The position numbers were made by a program, and so were the translations under genes. The notes beneath the pieces were generated by a model. That model worked only from the letters and a program-made list of their open reading frames with translations. It was not told the DNA's origin and did not search any database. From positions 5,208,001 to 5,272,000 of the forward strand of contig CP087563.1 in NCBI GenBank assembly GCA_020974905.1: a DNA stretch of 64,000 nt. Reading direction: 5' to 3'. Shown here piece by piece: positions 62,857 through 64,000 of this stretch. The DNA comes from Planctomycetes bacterium syqfu (GTDB taxonomy: Bacteria > Planctomycetota > Phycisphaerae > Phycisphaerales > Phycisphaeraceae). The number at the start of each line of letters is the position of its first letter. Within the stretch, counting starts at the first letter, position 1.

Positions 62857-63077
62857 AGATATTCCTTTCATCTCATTGAGGTGTTTTGCTTTAGGCTTGT
62901 CTTAAGCGTGTAGTGCGCTTATCGGAGCAGGTGAGAATGCCTATTGTGACTGATCAACAGGTATTAATCAAGTGATAGATCGTCGCAGTAATCGGGACTA
63001 AATAGTCGTATTTAAAATAGTTACGATAAAGTCAGAAGTTAATGAGTATGGCTTTGGTGATACATTGGAACAATTGT

Positions 63078-63893
63078 TCAATGTTTTTGGCCGATCAGGT
63101 AAACCACCCAGTCCTTGCTGTCGGGCAGTTGGTCAAGGGGTTCGAACTGGCCGCTGCTCTGGCCGTCGGGCATGATCTGTTCACCCCAGACTTCGCGCTT
63201 GGCAAAGCCGGCCTGGCGCATCAGGGACAAGAGTTGGGGGACTTCCCAGAGTCGCCAATCGTAGACAAAGGCGTCGCGCCGGACGGTGTTGTTGGGCATG
63301 GTGAAATGGATGCGACAGTCGATGTCTTGCGACCTGGGATTGTAGCTGCGTTGTTCCCAGTGATAGGTGATGGTTTGATCGTCATCCAATTCGATTTGGC
63401 GGTTGGCAATGCCGACTTGTTTGGAACCCGGGCCCCCGAAAAGATCCATCACGAATATGCCACCGGGTGTCAGATGTTTTAAACACCTTCGGAAGTAGTC
63501 GAGTATTTGGGCTTCGGTTTTGAAGATCAGTGTGCTGAAGTTCAGTGATGCAATGATGTGGGCATGTGATACAGCAGGGGGTGCGACCCGTCGGACATCC
63601 TCGCAGATCAGTTTCACGTTTCGGCCGACCTGGTCGGGTTGATTGTCGATCTGCTCACGGGCAAACGCAAGCGTCGCTGCATCCGTGTCGATGGCGACGG
63701 CGTGCCGATCCGGGTCGGTCATCACCCACGCCAGACTCACTGCAGCACTGCCGCAGAAGTCTTCGCGGAGAATGCTCGCCTGCTGAAAGTCGTTGAGTTC
63801 TTCGTAGGCACGTGAGAGAAAAAACGCTTCGGACAAGGGATGCTGCACCGCCAGTTGGTAGAGATCCAGATTGTTCATGGTGTTCTCATCCAT
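63078..63893 (-). CDS. class I SAM-dependent methyltransferase
   Basis: The 271-residue protein has a Rossmann-type AdoMet core: ILREDFCGSAAVSLAWV (motif I, residues about 41-57), HAVAIDTDAATLAFAREQ (motif II), NVKLICEDVRRV and HAHIIASLNFSTLIF, followed by LTPGGIFVMDLFGG. The middle and C-terminal regions are typical of small-molecule methyltransferases in which the substrate cannot be inferred. The ATG at 63893 lies inside the end of an upstream gene on the same strand and follows GGAGCAGGTTG, so the two are translationally coupled. Confidence 0.85.
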   Translation of the reverse strand: MDENTMNNLDLYQLAVQHPLSEAFFLSRAYEELNDFQQASILREDFCGSAAVSLAWVMTDPDRHAVAIDTDAATLAFAREQIDNQPDQVGRNVKLICEDVRRVAPPAVSHAHIIASLNFSTLIFKTEAQILDYFRRCLKHLTPGGIFVMDLFGGPGSKQVGIANRQIELDDDQTITYHWEQRSYNPRSQDIDCRIHFTMPNNTVRRDAFVYDWRLWEVPQLLSLMRQAGFAKREVWGEQIMPDGQSSGQFEPLDQLPDSKDWVVYLIGQKH

Positions 63894-64000
63894 CAACCTG
63901 CTCCGTGCTTTGGGCTTTGTGTTGATAGGGTGGCAAGGCAAGGATCACGCCGATGACCAGTAAACTGCCCAGCACGATCAGTCTCGGTAGATTGGCAAGT
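63886..64000 (-). CDS. C-terminus of a membrane protein (5' part beyond the window)
   Basis: The last 37 codons of a gene on the minus strand enter from the right edge. They encode a hydrophobic helix (RLIVLGSLLVIGVILALP) and a polar tail ending EQVDG. The stop overlaps the methyltransferase start by eight bases. Only the end is visible, so function cannot be assigned. Confidence 0.6.
   Translation of the reverse strand, partial: LANLPRLIVLGSLLVIGVILALPPYQHKAQSTEQVDG

Overview
The window looks like a chromosomal segment of a planctomycete, most likely of the Phycisphaerae. The main reasons are two large secreted proteins with the LEPR-XLL motif (EPLESRMLLS), two FGly-type sulfatases, an OmcB-like DUF11 protein, an ECF sigma factor paired with a membrane-anchored pseudopilin-like protein, a PilZ protein and a GHL6/GH151-type glycoside hydrolase. 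The lineage is inferred from protein families; no rRNA gene is present.

The left third (1-24.4 kb) is housekeeping and accessory metabolism: the end of a secreted protein, a NifU-type scaffold, CsrA, TspO, two acetyltransferases (one fused to a nitrilase domain), an esterase, an AhpD/ECF41-type sigma pair, a long NfeD-type membrane protease, a glycoside hydrolase, a large secreted helical protein, an OprO/P-type porin, a sulfatase, an ECF sigma/anti-sigma-like pair, an M29 aminopeptidase, a ROK glucokinase and an RpoD-type sigma factor.

The centre (24.5-40.6 kb) is a complete, compact molybdenum nitrogenase island on one strand: nifH, nifD, nifK, mop, nifE, nifN, nifB, a [2Fe-2S] ferredoxin, nifV, modA, modB, modC and a NifA-type sigma-54 activator. 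NifHDK form the enzyme. NifE, N, B and V build FeMo-cofactor. ModABC import molybdate and Mop may store it. The proteins have cluster III (anaerobe-type) features: a long NifD with an insertion and a short NifK. The nifI1/nifI2 genes that usually lie between nifH and nifD in such clusters are absent. nifH has a good sigma-54 -24/-12 promoter and two copies of an inverted repeat AAAGAC-N6-GTCTTT instead of the classic TGT-N10-ACA NifA site. A second sigma-54-like site lies upstream of nifA.

The right third (41-64 kb) holds a beta-helix protein, a DUF1015 protein, a GT39-like membrane protein, a tRNA-Leu with the rare anticodon AAG, a second sulfatase with an IclR regulator, asd, hpt, a PH-domain membrane protein, mdh, the LEPR-XLL tandem pair, a REP-associated transposase (RAYT) with its REP hairpins, a SET-domain protein, a DUF11 protein and a methyltransferase.

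The intergenic spaces are unusually rich in dispersed palindromic elements. At least six sequence families share one plan, two perfect or near-perfect hairpins facing each other. Other families are long fold-backs made of short phased repeats. Several lie inside the nif island.
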